This document shows, piece by piece, positions 24,650 through 38,143 of a DNA stretch of 64,000 nucleotides; the first letter of the stretch is position 1; every line of letters begins with the position of its first letter. The position numbers and the translations under genes are program-made. The notes under the pieces were generated by a model. The model ran no database searches. It was not told the DNA's origin and saw nothing but the letters and a program-made list of their open reading frames with translations. This stretch comes from Adineta steineri (lineage: Eukaryota; Rotifera; Eurotatoria; Adinetida; Adinetidae). The DNA is taken from positions 690,683-754,682 of the forward strand of contig CAJNOI010000017.1 of the NCBI GenBank assembly GCA_905250115.1, read 5' to 3'.

Positions 24650-26161
24650 ATGGTTATCTATTTGCAATCAATTACGTATGATGCTTTGCTATTGTTGTTG
24701 CTTGTCTCCATTGTGAGTATTTGCATCACAAAAGCAACATCAGTATTATCGTTTACAACTGACGATAATAATAATCGTTTACGACGTGCAGATGAATGTA
24801 AATTATTTTCATTTATTATATAAAAGTAAGATAAAACAATTATCTCTTTTCAATAGATGTCATGACATCAGCACCAATTGATGGTATTAAACGTTCAAAT
24901 GTTTGCGGAGATGGATATCGTATTGAAGGAGCATTACTTAAATCTTATCCATATGCTAAAAGTGAATCCTATTTACCGTATGAAGATTGTTATATGACAT
25001 TTAAAGTATGATTTTTTTTATATATCAAAAAAAGAAAAATCAAAATTTATTTTTTTTTAGTCTCGTCGACAAGATAATCAAATACGTATTCGTATATTAT
25101 CATTAGATCTCAATGATATTCATGGTGGTGTTAATTGTTTAGATTCACTTCGTTTTTATAAATCAGCATATGTTAATCGATTAGATAAACTTGTTTGTTG
25201 ATATTGAAAAATAATTGAATTAAATTTAATTGTTTTTTTTTCGATTAATTTTAGAATACAGTTGAATGTGGACAATTAACTGAAAAAGAAAGATTTACTG
25301 TTATTTCACCAACAGGAATTGTTACTGCTCATTTTTCGTTAGTATTATTTGAATTAATTCATTCTTTTTTTTTAATAATTTTTATTTCTTAGAACCGATG
25401 GTGGAAATGTTAGTGGTAACGGTTTTCGAGTTGTTCTTACTGCCTTTCGTTCTCGTAAGTATTTTTTTAAATTGAATTATATTTATGTATCTAAATTTTT
25501 TATTTTATTTTAAAGCAAATAAAACACATCCTTGTGATGAAAATAACGAAGAATTTCTTTGTAGTAATCAAGAATGTATTAGTAATATACTCTTATGTGA
25601 CGGTAAGATTATATTATATTTTTTGTTTTGTTAAAATTTATTTATTATATAGGTGTGCCTCATTGTTTGGATGAATCTGATGAGTCACCACATCGTTCAT
25701 GTACTTCTAGTAATTAAAAATATATTATTTCTAAAGTATTGATTTAATTCTATTATGTATTTTATTTAGGTAATGCTGAATCTTCAAATAGTGGTAATAT
25801 TGAATCAAATAATCGTACAAGAACATCTAAACGTCAGCATTGGCGTGGCATTCTGATAGCTGCTTTTTTACTTATTATCTTAAGTGTATTTATATTCTTC
25901 TTGGTCTATTTTGTTTGCCGTCGTTTTTTTCGTTCACCAGTGCCCTTAATGAAAAGTGAAAGAAAAAATTATGCAACTATATTAAATTCTCGTATGTAGA
26001 AAAAAAAACTACTAACAATTAATTTATCTTTATTCATTTGCTTTTTTTTTAAAGCTAAAACTGGACCGAAAACAACAACTGCAACAACGACAACACAAGT
26101 TATTCTTGAAAATAATAAATCCACTGGGAAACGTCTTGATGATGATTATAGTTTATTATAA
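24650..26161 (+). CDS. Type I membrane protein with CUB and LDL-receptor class A domains
   Basis: Nine exons: 24650-24797, 24857-25005, 25061-25192, 25255-25337, 25393-25454, 25516-25602, 25653-25709, 25770-25991, 26055-26161; 348 residues. The ATG was chosen because it opens the frame leading through a hydrophobic signal peptide (LLLLLLVSIVSIC). A CUB-like domain spans ~55-190 (CGDGYRIEG, SYLPYEDCYMTF, ECGQLTEKE, GNGFRVVLTAF). One LDLRa module with six cysteines (CDENNEEFLCSNQECI, LLCDGVPHCLDESDES, SC) follows at ~197-240; its DESDES acidic cluster is the calcium-binding end. Then a transmembrane helix at ~264-285 (GILIAAFLLIILSVFIFFLV) and a short cytosolic tail starting with RR. Similar CUB-LDLRa proteins are co-receptors (neuropilin-and-tolloid-like group), but I cannot assign an orthologue. 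Confidence 0.82.
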
Positions 26162-26967
26162 TGTGTACATTCTTTATTCTAGTCATATTTATTATTTATA
26201 TATATTATCATTACATATCGTCAAAATTGTAATCTTTATATATGTGTATGTATATCAGATTTGTAACAGTGATATTTCTTAAAGTTAGTCTTAGATGTAT
26301 TCATGTATCGTAAATATCGAAAATAAAATCTATATGTTAGATGAATTCATATTTTACTGAGAAAAATGTTTTTTTTTTCTTTATCATCGATTTTATTTTG
26401 GAATTGAATTGATTTTTCGTTTGATGCATATCATTAGAATATTGAAAAAAAATAAATAGATGATAATTAAAATTCATATCTCTTCATGATAATTTTTATC
26501 ACATTTTATTTGTTGTTTGTTAGTAAATCTTTCTTTTTTTTTTCTTTTATCAATCTGATCAATTCGTCAGATAAATTTCACATGAGAAAAAAAAATATAT
26601 AGATATAAGTATGAATATATGTATATATATGAATAGGATCATCCAAATAAGAAAAGAAAGAGAAATCTTTATGCTGATATTCAAAAAATCGCAATAAAGA
26701 TGAAAGAAGAAATAAAATAAAAACTCACCACATGTATCTACCATATATACAGAAGTTTTCATAAGAAAGTTTTGCTGCTAAACTCGTACACCTGAGTCTG
26801 AGATTAAGAAAGAATGATGGAATGAAAGAAAATCTGTCATCATACACACATCCGAAACAAGACAAAAAGAAGAAGAAAGGGAAAGAGAGAGAGACAAAAC
26901 TCGAAAGTATCACACATCACCGGTTGTTAAATCAAACATACACACACAAAAATAATCAATATAAACA
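26162..26967. other. Intergenic between convergent genes
   Basis: 3' regions of the CUB/LDLRa gene and the ARHGAP20-like gene. AT-rich with ATATAT runs near 26200 and 26600. Open frames here are Phe/Ser-rich noise. Confidence 0.4.
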
Positions 26968-29900
26968 TCATACATAATTTTCACGACCAGTTGATAATTT
27001 TTGTTGTTCAAATAATCTTGCTTTTTCACGTACTGACAGAGAATTATCATCTAAAGCTAATTCATTACTTGAATCAAATGAAAATGTTTTTATCATTTGT
27101 GGTGATGATGTTGTTAGTCGTCTTTCAATTGAATGATAACGTGAAATATTCGTTGGATTATGATTAATTATAATTGGTTGTGAAATACGTGATTGTTGTT
27201 CTTGATCATTAGATTTATATCGATGATATGAATAATGTTTATCATTAGGTAAAATCATATTATTAATTGGTTTCATTTGTATTGCTTCACCAAGTACAAA
27301 TGAACGTGAATCCGAATGATGAATAAATGTTCGATTACGTTCTGTATGTAATTTTTGTGTATTTATATTTGTTGTTGATGTCAATGGACTAATATATCGA
27401 GAACGATTATCACCTATAATTGGTTGTTGTGAAGAATTCATTAATGATGTCGATGTTTCTGTTAGTGAAAGATCAGGCTGTTTTGATTTAAATAATGTTG
27501 AACTTGCTGGCATTGATAAAGATAAATTTGATAAACGTTGATTTATTGTGCTTAGTGTTTCAGTAGTTAAATCTAAATCTTGTATTTCAGGAGATGTTGA
27601 TCTAGTAAATAAATAAAGCTTATATATCATAATTTGTAAAATAATATGTTACGATTAATGAGAAAGATGTATTATGTAAAATGAAGATTTTGAAATTTGA
27701 AATAAATGGCAACGTATCAAATTCTATTTGATTAATACTATGAATTTTATTAGTAACTGATACATCAATGTCTATTTACAGCTCTGATTTTTTTCTTAAT
27801 CGGAAATGATGACTTGAGCATTGATAAATTTGCTTTTAGTTCATCAATGTGTATTATTGTTCGTAAAAAAAGCCTAATCTTTATTTTATTAGATTGTGAA
27901 TCAAGATGAAATACTAAAGCTGATTTTTGTATATCCTATAGAGATGTTTTCATAGATTCAGGAAATTCATAAAGATGTTCTTTTCATATAATAGCTCTTT
28001 ATTATTAATCGGAAACATATTCAAATGAAATCAAAAACTAACTAATATTGATAAAATAAAGCATCAATCCAAGAGATTTTTATGAAAAAAATTAATTCTC
28101 AATACAGACTCAAATTTTTATCATTGCAAATTCAATCGGATTCGAATAGGTTTTTTCCTCTACAAGTACAAACTGATAATGGAGGTTTGGAGAAGGAGTT
28201 AACAATAATTTTCAGATGTGATAAGTAACCATATAAAAATTCTTTTGCGGTCGTAAAAAAGACTTGGTACTACTAGGTTTAATTGAAAATAGATCAATGC
28301 TAATCGTACTTTCTGTTCTATTTTTGTATATATTCGAAAAATCAAATATGCGATGTGAATAGCTCTTCTGATCTTTTACTCCAAAAAAACATCTCATTTC
28401 AAAATTAGTTAATTCTACTCGAGATTAATGATAATTTCATTTAACAAACCTTGTCATTAAACATTCATCTTCGATATTTTTCTTGTTAATATTTGATTTT
28501 GATCTATTTAATTTTGTTCGTCGTTCATTAATTAATAAATTTTTATTTTTTATTTTTTTCATATATTCATTTTCATCATCATCATCACCAGCTTCATCTG
28601 AATCATGATGAAATTGTTTTAATGATGATGTACGTTTAACATCATTTGTTGTTAAACGTCGAGATTCTTTCGTTAATTGTTTTTGTTGTTGTTGTTTATG
28701 TTCAGCACTACCTAATGATGAATGACGTGATAAAGATTTCGAACGTTTTACTTTTCCTATTGTTATATTATGTATTGTTGTTGCTGATGAACGTATACTT
28801 GAATTATGATCAGATTCATCTGTTGTATTATTTGTTAATTTTTCTCGTTCTAAAAATTGTTTCGATGGTTTATAAGTATTTTTTGAACTACGACGTCGTG
28901 TAACAGATAATGTTGTTAATGTTGAATTGGAATTATTTGTAACTATACTTGTTAAAACAATACCTTTACCACAGACAATTGATGATGTCCAATCAGGTAT
29001 ATGTATTGATAAAGGAGTTGCAACACGTTGAAATTGTTCACTAATTTCTGAACTATCATCATTAAATGGTTGATCAGATGCAGCTAAACCAGAATCATGT
29101 GAACGATTAACAAGAGGTAAATGTGGAGATGATTCAACTTCATCAAGACTTTCTATGGATGAAGCTGTTGGACGAGCTAAAATCAAAGTTTTAAATTGTA
29201 AAAATAAACATTTTTATTATTATTATCATACTTAAATTTGGTATTTGATGAACAATAATGCGTTTATCAGGTATACAAGTAAGAATATCTGAACCAAATA
29301 ATAATGAACAATTTTGAATTAAAAATTCAACAATTGATGACATAACATCAGCTTCTTGTTTGCCTGATCTTATCGTTGTTGTTTCAGATTTAAATAAACT
29401 ATTCGATACACATAAACCCAAATTAAATGGATTCATTCCATTTGTACTAGCATGTTCAGATATATGATAAAGAATACATATAAAACCTTTTAATAATAGA
29501 TGATTTGCTTCGGATAGTGTTGATAGAACACTAGAGATACAAAAAAAAACAGAAAATAAGATTTGTAAGTCTTATCTAGTATATAATATTACGTTTTTCT
29601 TGCGAATGAGATCTTTTCTGGTAATGTTGGAAATCGAAGACATTTCTTCCAATTATCATATTGAGTCGAAGTAAATAATGATTCAGGTAACGAACGTAAA
29701 AAATGCTAAAGAATTTTATTAAATAGATATTAGACAAGGTGCATAAGTCAGCTTTCTGAAGGGAATTTTCAAGATAAGATGAGATCTATATATAGCTATG
29801 TTAATTACAAAATCGATCGATACTGGCGTTTGTAACAAGACAATAATTCCAAGCATCAAAATTAAATAATGAAGCAGTACATACAGAAAACTCATCTTAA

Positions 29901-32900
29901 AACATCAAACGTTAAGAAGGGAGAGAAGATGAACTATTAGTTATGATACTTTTGTACCCTGTGCCATCCCTTATCTGTATACGTATTTGGTTTTCCTATT
30001 CATCATGTTTGAAATTTCACTATCTATCTTATAATTAACAAATTTATCTTTACCTTAAATATTCCAGCAGCTAATATTGGATGTAAATCATCATCTTGTA
30101 ATGCGATATTATTTTCAATTTTATCAATACATTCTTTAACTGATCGTGTATTAGCTACTTTACGAAATATTCCTGTTGTTTCTGGTCCTTTCACATAAAG
30201 AATTTCAAATAATTGCTAAAAACGAAAAATTTTGAAACCAATTAAAATTTTACATGAAATTTAAAAATTTTGTTTTTTATACCATAATTACAGGTGGTAA
30301 TTGATGATTATGTCTTAAGATTAACTCATCAAGTGATCGACCGAATAAATATGAATAACTTTTTGCTTGATTTGGTGAACTAAGATAGGGTGTTGATGAT
30401 GAATGATATCCATCCGTTAATTGTTGTTGTGTTTTAGTTTTTCGTTTATGAAAAAATCGATATTTTCTTGATTGATTATCTAAAATTTTAAATTTTATTT
30501 TAAGAAAAAACAACTAATAAGACTAACCTGTTGATATATCACGTTTGCGTAATTCAAAATCATGATAATTTGGTGTTGGTACATTATTTAAACTGGTAGT
30601 TGAATTATGTTGATTATTAGTTGAAAGTGCTAAATCATCATCGCCATCAAATGATCGATGATTTGTAAGTATAGCATTACTAGTTTTTAAATGTTTCATT
30701 TTAATTGAATAAGGATATTCATGACCTATGAATAAAAGAATATCTCTTATAAACATTATTTCATTTGTTTTCTATTTTGCTTAGTTTAAAAAATAAATGA
30801 AAGTTCATGTATATATATTAACGCGTATTGTCAATGAATTTTTTTTCTTCTCTCTTTTCAAATATGATTGACTTCTTTTGTTTGAGCCAATCAATTTAAA
30901 CTGTGAGATTTTATAAGAGAAAGGTTAGACATATGATTATATGTCACTATTTTTTTGATGGTCTAATGAGATAGATTAAACTCATGGTGACAGAAAGTTT
31001 TTTTGCGTGGTTAACATAGTCGTGTCAGAATGATTGATACATTTCTTTTTTTTACTAATTCTTTAAGAAATGTCAGATGTAGGTGTTCTCGTCTCTTTTC
31101 TCTTAATATCCGTTGAAGGCCAATCTCTTATTTAAATAACGAATAAAACGTTTGCTTCTATGTGTCTCTCATTCTTTTTTTTATTTTATTTTATTTTATT
31201 TTACCTGTACGACCATTATGATCATATAAATAATCAAGACTTTTCGAACGTATTATAACACTTCGAAAAAAAGAAAAAATTGTTGGATGATATCGATCAG
31301 ACTTGCGTGAATGTTCATTGATCATTGCCATGATTAGTTTCTTATTTTTTTTTTGTTAAGAAGAGACGAAGAAAAATAAAGGCAATGTTATTTATGCTGC
31401 TTTGCGCACAAATGAATCGAAGACTCCTAGTTACATATGAAGAACTTAAGTAGTCTTGTGATTCGACAAAAGAGAGAAAAAAAAGAAAGCAAATGTGACA
31501 AACAAGAGTTTGCACATAAATACACCTGTGAGATGAGGTTTCTTGTTTTACTTTCGTTTAATTCGTCTTTTTTTCTCCTCTTTTCAAATCTATAAACTAA
31601 CCAATTAATGGAATATTTGTTATTTGAGTTGATTGTGAAGAAGAATGTGTATTTAGATTTGTATGAGTTATCCCATTAGATTGATCATTTGTTACGAATA
31701 ATATATAATTATCAACTAATGGATCCTTTTGAAAGAAGAATAAATAAACAAATAAAATAATATATATGTATACATATATAAACATACTCGAAGATGAAAT
31801 GCGTCAATACATTTTTTAATAAGATCATGAACTGTTTCTTCTGGTCGAATGCTAATAACTTTACGCTAAAAACAAAAGATTTCCTTTTTTTGTTGAAAAT
31901 TTTTTATAAGAAAAGAATTACAATTAGAAACGATGGTGTATTATTATTGTGATCTGTATCAGAATTTTGATCGATTACAACTCGAACATGTTCAATATTT
32001 GAACTATTTAATTGCCACCAAAAATGAAGAGTTCTAAATAAAATAAATAGATTTATCTTTTGTTTTTTTTTTTGAGAAAATATTTTGCTAGATTTTATTG
32101 ATAAATAAATAATAGAAAAAATGACATTTCTCTAATCAAGATATCAGAAAAGATTACATGTCGTCTGAGTAGACTATTATTTTTTGCCTGTCAAAAAGTA
32201 TTTTTAGTGATCTTTTAATTCAAAAATTTTCTCTACGGTCTTAAAAAATGTTTTAATGCTTAAAAGAAATTATATTTTTTTCTGCCCATTAGAATTACTG
32301 ACAAAAATATTGACATTAGTTTCTTTTAAATATAATATAAAACAGTCGGTGCATTTTTATTTAAAGAAAGTCAGGTGATCTATTCTTTTATGATTGAAAA
32401 AGAAAATCATTTCATGACTATTTTATAACTCGAATAGTAGAGATAATATAACAAGTGAACTTGCGTCAATAAAACTTATGATTATCTTAATAACAGAACT
32501 CAACATTGATTCAAGAGAATATTTATTAAGTATACTGTATTTCATATATATTGACAAAAAAGTCTATGTTATTTGATAGTTAAATAAAACTTACGATTCA
32601 ATATAATCTTTCCAAATTTCTCGAATAGATTTTGTTTCAAATTCTACAATATAATTTTCTACTGTTGGCCAACCAAGAATTAATGATCGTTGATAATCAT
32701 AATAATTTAATGATGTAATTTCTGATGCTATAGTATCATTTATATTAGCACTTAACCATATATGATTGAGATCAATACGATATTTTATTTTAAATAATAC
32801 ATGTCGATGATTATATTTACCAATAATAAGTTCATTTTTATTTGTTATAATTAATAAACGTCGACATGTTGAATAATCACGAAAAAATGTAACATGTGCA

Positions 32901-33091
32901 TATAAACTATAACTATCAAATATTCCAACTGATATTAAACAACGAGAAATATCGTTATTTGGTTTGGTATTATTAACACTTGTACGTTTATTTCCAAGAA
33001 AATAACGACTTATTGAACGTGATTTTCTCGATGACGTTTGAGATTGAGAGGCAATCATTTTTTTCAATACTTCATCTGTTTGATTGTTCAT
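26968..33091 (-). CDS. ARHGAP20: Rho GTPase-activating protein, ARHGAP20-like
   Basis: Eleven coding exons: 33091-32595, 32033-31922, 31865-31788, 31725-31602, 30725-30528, 30479-30283, 30215-30054, 29705-29593, 29530-29232, 29176-28450, 27601-26968; 1046 residues. An N-terminal PH domain (~45-165) has KIKYRIDLNHIWLS and LILGWPTVENYIVEFE, very like ARHGAP20. A Ras-association domain (~170-300) ends in PLIGHEYPYSIKM. The RhoGAP domain (~385-590) has the arginine finger in TTGIFRK (Arg420), HFLRSLPESLF and NGMNPFNLGLCVSN. The last ~450 residues are Ser/Thr/Asn-rich and probably disordered. The family switches off Rho GTPases downstream of Rap1 and acts in neurite or cytoskeletal control; that role here is inferred. 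The first ATG of the open frame was taken as start; 5' untranslated exons are not excluded. Confidence 0.88.
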
Positions 33092-35854
33092 TGTCAAGAA
33101 AATAAATATTTAATAAATATATAAAAAGAAAATGATAACATCTAAATAAATCAAAGAGAGAGAAAGAGAAAAAGAAATAATATTAGTTTTTTTTGTTCAT
33201 ATACGTAATTTAATTAATTAAACAATCGAAATCACTCATTCATAACACATTCTTTATCATGACCATTGTCTCAACATATAAACCAACCATTAAATATATC
33301 ACTAGGGGTCTCACTTCTACTTTTTTCTTTCGTTTTCTTACCGATATCGATAATAAATTCAATCGCTGTAACGAACATATGATAGATGTCGATTTATTGA
33401 AAAAATAAATCCGTTGAATATCTATCTCTAATATCTGATCAACATCGATTAGTAAAAAACACAATCATATCGTATCTTACGGTCTAAATCACGTCGAGGT
33501 ATTTTTTTAAATGTTCTACTTTAAAGAGACCGATCGAAATAGTACTTGAAAATTATGTATAGACGCCTACTGCGACTTTTATACAGTCTATTGACTATGT
33601 ATTAAAAAGAACTTCAGGAAATCAACTGCATCGGTACTCAGACAGATTGAATATTCAAGGATCTAACGAATGTAAGCATATGTATATAACGTTAAAACTG
33701 ATTATTCTCTGTTTAACAAACATTCAATCATTGCCTAAGTGTACATTTTCGATCCTTGCATTATTTTTATCAAAGTGTCTAAATCTATTCTATTTAATAA
33801 ATATGTTAATTAAGCTGTCTAATTTTTCCTCATTATCTTCTTAAATATAAAAAAACTTGTATCAGTATATTTATATTTTGCAAGATGAAGGACGTAGACC
33901 AAGGCCTTTATTAATATAAATTATCCCGAAAAGAAATCGATTACTATTACCTTGACAGTGATCGTTTTGTTTCATTTGTAGGGAAAAAAAACGAAATGAT
34001 ATTCAAGATTTATTGCATTGATACTTTTAGAGTCTTCATTTTATTACTCACCAAGTGATTTGATTGATTCTATAATTTGAATATATAATTGCAAAATACA
34101 AATTTTTCCTTGTGATACAATTGAAACAACGAGTAGAAAAAAAAACAATAGTGTAAATACTAATAAGGCCTCTCTCTCTCTTTATCGTGCTCTTCTTTTT
34201 TCTTCCTCCTACGCATTAAATGACAATAAAGACATCGGCGACGATCAGTTGATCGAGATTGAAAAGAAAGGTGAATAAGAGCGAGGACGAAAAGATTTAT
34301 TGTTCTTTACATACGATACACTCTTATGAACAGAGAAACGTGAAACGAAAGTCATCGTCAATTATGTCAACATATATTTAAATCAAGAAAAAAAAGGAAA
34401 AGATTGTATTTGATGGCAGAAAGCAGCTCATTGTTGATCATGAATAAAAAAATCGATCGATCATCCAATGTGTGTGTGTACATATTAAACAACCTGAGGC
34501 AATCTTTTATTTTTTTTTCATACACTTTTCTACGTCATCCGCCAACGAATGACTATTAAAAAAAGAAAGGAAAAAAAAATTGATCGTGACAATTAAAATC
34601 AAACGTATCTATCAATCATCAAAATATAATTAATGGTCAGATTGTATGAATATATTCAAATAGATAAATTTAAAAACAATTATGATGTATCATAAAAGTA
34701 GATACTAGGTTATACCATATGTTGAAAAATGACTATTGCGAAGTTTATATATGTATATGCAATGCAATTATAATATACATCTCAAGTGTTTTGATTTAGA
34801 ATAAAAAGATTTGAAAATATCTAATTGAATCTTTCAATAATTTAAGGATGAGAAACAATATAGATTTTAAGTTTAATTTCTTATATCTTTAAAGATATAA
34901 ACAATGCATTATGTACTTTCTTCTAATTGATTCAATTTATCTCGTTTGATTTATTTCGATGTCTTCATAAGTAAAAGATGCATCCGAAGTTTTTTTATTA
35001 AAACAAATCAATATCGAAGATGTTATCATTATTATATAATTCTTTCGTAGTTATATATGTGATAAATTAAATTATGAAATAAACTTCAAGTGTTGATTGA
35101 AGAACGGTTAAGAGTATTTGATGTCAGTTATTCATAGAAATTGAACATAAACTATTGAATATACAAAAAATCATATCGATTGAATACATAATGTGAACTA
35201 TGAAGTGAGCAAACAAGGACATTCATCATAAAGTATTTGAGGTGTCGATTGAATAATCGATAAAATATATATATATATATTCAAATATCTGTGTAACTAT
35301 TTATCTAAATCATTGATTCGAATTGCAACATACTTATTAAACATAAATGACTAATAACCTAGAATTACAAATGCTAATATATGAATGAAAATTTACTAGA
35401 TGTATCCGTTAAAGGGTCATTCCGATTATGAATAATTTCTAAATTCCATAATACGATATTAATAAATCAGTGGCGCATCTAGGATTTTCGAAGGGAGGGG
35501 CGAGACTTGAGTAGGGGGGGGGGGTGGCAATTTCGGCTGAAGACTAGTTATTGAGTCCAATCGAAGCAGAATGACCCTAATTTGCTGTAAAAAAATCAAA
35601 AACAATTTTCTGAAGAGGGGGGGGGGCGGTTCGCTCCCTTTCTCCTAAATCCGCCACTGTTGTATTATAACAACTTGTTTTACCTATTGGTATTTTTAAT
35701 ACAGATATTTTCCATGATTAGAATTATATCCCTTTATTCTTTTCGTTTGTTTTTTTTAAATATAAATCAAATAATACAATTTGTACACAACAGAAAAAAG
35801 AAAGAAAGAAAGTAAGAGTATGAAAAAACATTGAAGTATATTGTCAATTTATTT
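33092..35854. other. Long intergenic region with one MITE
   Basis: No gene supported. Upstream of the ARHGAP20-like gene there are (AG)n-like runs (~33150, ~34170 on the other strand) and AT-rich stretches. The MITE at 35468-35659 is the only structured element I see. Confidence 0.45.
35468..35659. mobile_element. Short MITE with CAGTGGCG inverted ends
   Basis: 192 bp. Left end CAGTGGCGCATCTAGGA and right end (reverse complement) CAGTGGCGGATTTAGGA match at 15 of 17 positions. The CAGTGGCGGAT-type end is typical of hAT-like non-autonomous elements, but I could not find a clear 8-bp target duplication. The interior holds two long G tracts (13 and 10 G), unusual in this AT-rich DNA. It has no coding capacity. 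Confidence 0.75.
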
Positions 35855-37991
35855 TCAAACAATAAGCTGTTTTGTATAAATTTCATAAATCATTTGCAAA
35901 CGAAATTGTGCCATTTGTGCTTGAGTAAAATCTAATGGCCATTCACGTGCTAAATATTTACCAAATTGACATGCAAATACTCCACAATCACTTCCATTTG
36001 CTTGTTCAGGTATCATATTCATTGGTTGTACACGCCAACCATCAGGCATTGGTACAATTTGTTTTTTTGTTGCATACATATGTTCAACAAATGCATAAAC
36101 ACGACCTAAACACATATCATCTGTTCCACCTAATGAATCATAATAACCAATACAACGAGAACGAAAATCAATTGTCTAAAAAATAAAAAAAATTAAATTT
36201 TAACTTTAGTTTTCTTTTGAATTCAATATTTTTCTTTACAGTTAATGTCCAATGATTGCCTTGATGAATTGGTATTAATATTAAATCATATTCAAAAAAT
36301 GTTATATTTCCTCGTCGCATCCATCGATCCCAACTTGGATGTGTTGGTCCATCTTTAGATAATTTCGAATAGAAAAATGTACTAAATGCATATACACGTA
36401 AATTTCCTTGTGTACCACTATCACGTGCTACAAGTGCCAAATAAAAATTGACAACCTTTTTTTTTGTTAAATAAAAAATTGTTTTTTGTCTATATATTTA
36501 AATATTAGAAGTAGTTTTTTCTTACTTCATCATTAAGCCATGTAAGACCACGAAGTGTACGAATGTCTCTACGAGTTATTGGTTGATCACCAATCATTCC
36601 AAATGATTCCTTTTCATCACCACTTACTATTGTTTGTACAAGTCGAAGTTCATCATCATCTAATGCTAAAGAGAATCTTTCTTTTTATATTAAATGTTGA
36701 ATTTTAGTATTTTATTTACCAAATGTTCGACGTGTACGCCAAGCAGATTTAGTTGAAAGAGTAGGTGTAATTGATGCTTGTGGAGTTATTTGTAATGATG
36801 ATAAACTTGAAGTAATAGCCTTTGAAGAAAAGAGAGAATATATACATTAACAAAAATAAGACAAGTTATTAGTTTTACTTCAGTGCAAGAGGATGAAGAT
36901 GGAATGGTTCGTCTAAAATTTTTATTTGAAGATAAATAATATTAAAAAAAGAGATAAAACGTACTTTTTAAGAAGTGCAGTACGGACAGATGGAAAATTT
37001 TGAAGAAGATCATCAAGTCTATTGATTAAAGAAGTCAGTAATGAGAACTATCAACTATTATAATAATATATACGTTTGAAATTTGATTGGTTTGGCTTTC
37101 AGATATCCAACGATTGAAACTAAAATAATATATTTCTAATTAATACATTCAATTTCTTAAAGAATCATCTATTATTTTAAATTCAGATTAATATCTTTCA
37201 TTGGTTAGTTTTAACTTGTAATTTTATACGGTTATTGAAGGAAAAATAAATATTGACTTAAAAGTATTAAATTATAAATTCTATTATTTGATTTTGATTA
37301 ATCTGAGGGATGATAATAATCTCTCTCAATGCTTACTAAGATTATGATTGCATGTTGATAATAAATATCTTAAAGAGTAAGGGACTTGTTTTGCAGGTCA
37401 CAATCGTGACTGTCGAACGGACATCTTTCTCTCCATTGGAAGTAATTTTACACAACGGTGACGAATACTATTGCTCTCTCATCTAAATTTATCTCTTAAT
37501 AATCTTGAGTTTTTAATCATTCATAATTTCTTATAAATGAGAACAATTCTAGTTTACCTTCAGATCCATCATCATGTCCATTTTCAGTTGGACTATGATT
37601 ATTATTGTTGTAATTCAATGACGTGTTCACTGGCTTACTAAATTAACAAATAGGATAATTGTAAATCATTGATTAACACTGTATTTCCTACCTCGACACT
37701 TTTTCTAACATTTGATTTACTGCTACAAAAAAAAGAACAATTAATTCGAACTATTTTATTAATATGAAAATCTTACTATCGAATCGTTTTTGTTGCTTTT
37801 CAATTGTTTGTTCTTGTAATAATGTTGGTCGATATGGCCGATTAATCTAATTAAAAAAGATTATAAATTATTAAAAACAAATTCATATCTTCTTGTTTTA
37901 CTTTATGATGAGATAACGATTTACCCGCCATAATATTAGTTGTTTCTCGTGCTTGTGGGAGTGTTCGTCGACGAGTAGCTCTATGTTTCAT
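35855..37991 (-). CDS. SUMO-specific protease, SENP1/2 (Ulp1) type
   Basis: Cysteine protease that matures SUMO and removes it from proteins. Eleven exons: 37991-37902, 37846-37777, 37722-37692, 37637-37558, 37119-37074, 37018-36965, 36912-36879, 36819-36720, 36665-36526, 36455-36240, 36175-35855; 393 residues. The first ~170 residues are basic and Ser/Asn-rich and carry no domain. The C48 catalytic domain fills the rest: LTWLNDEVVNFYL, HQGNHWTL (His283), YYDSLGG (Asp300), a Gln at 345 for the oxyanion hole and NGSDCGVFACQ (Cys351). All catalytic residues are present. The C-terminal layout matches SENP1/SENP2, nuclear or nuclear-pore enzymes in animals. An acceptor (ATATTTAG) lies two bases before the ATG. 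The gene is the last of four closely spaced minus-strand genes. Confidence 0.9.
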
Positions 37992-38143
37992 ATCTAAATA
38001 TTAACGGGAGATGAAAAAAACATCATTTCCTATGTATCAAATCAAGTAGAAAAAACATTTTCCTGATGAAAAAATGCTCGATGGTATAGTGCTCACTGCT
38101 TATAACAAACAAAAAACAAACAAAGAAACAAAAAAAGAAGAGA

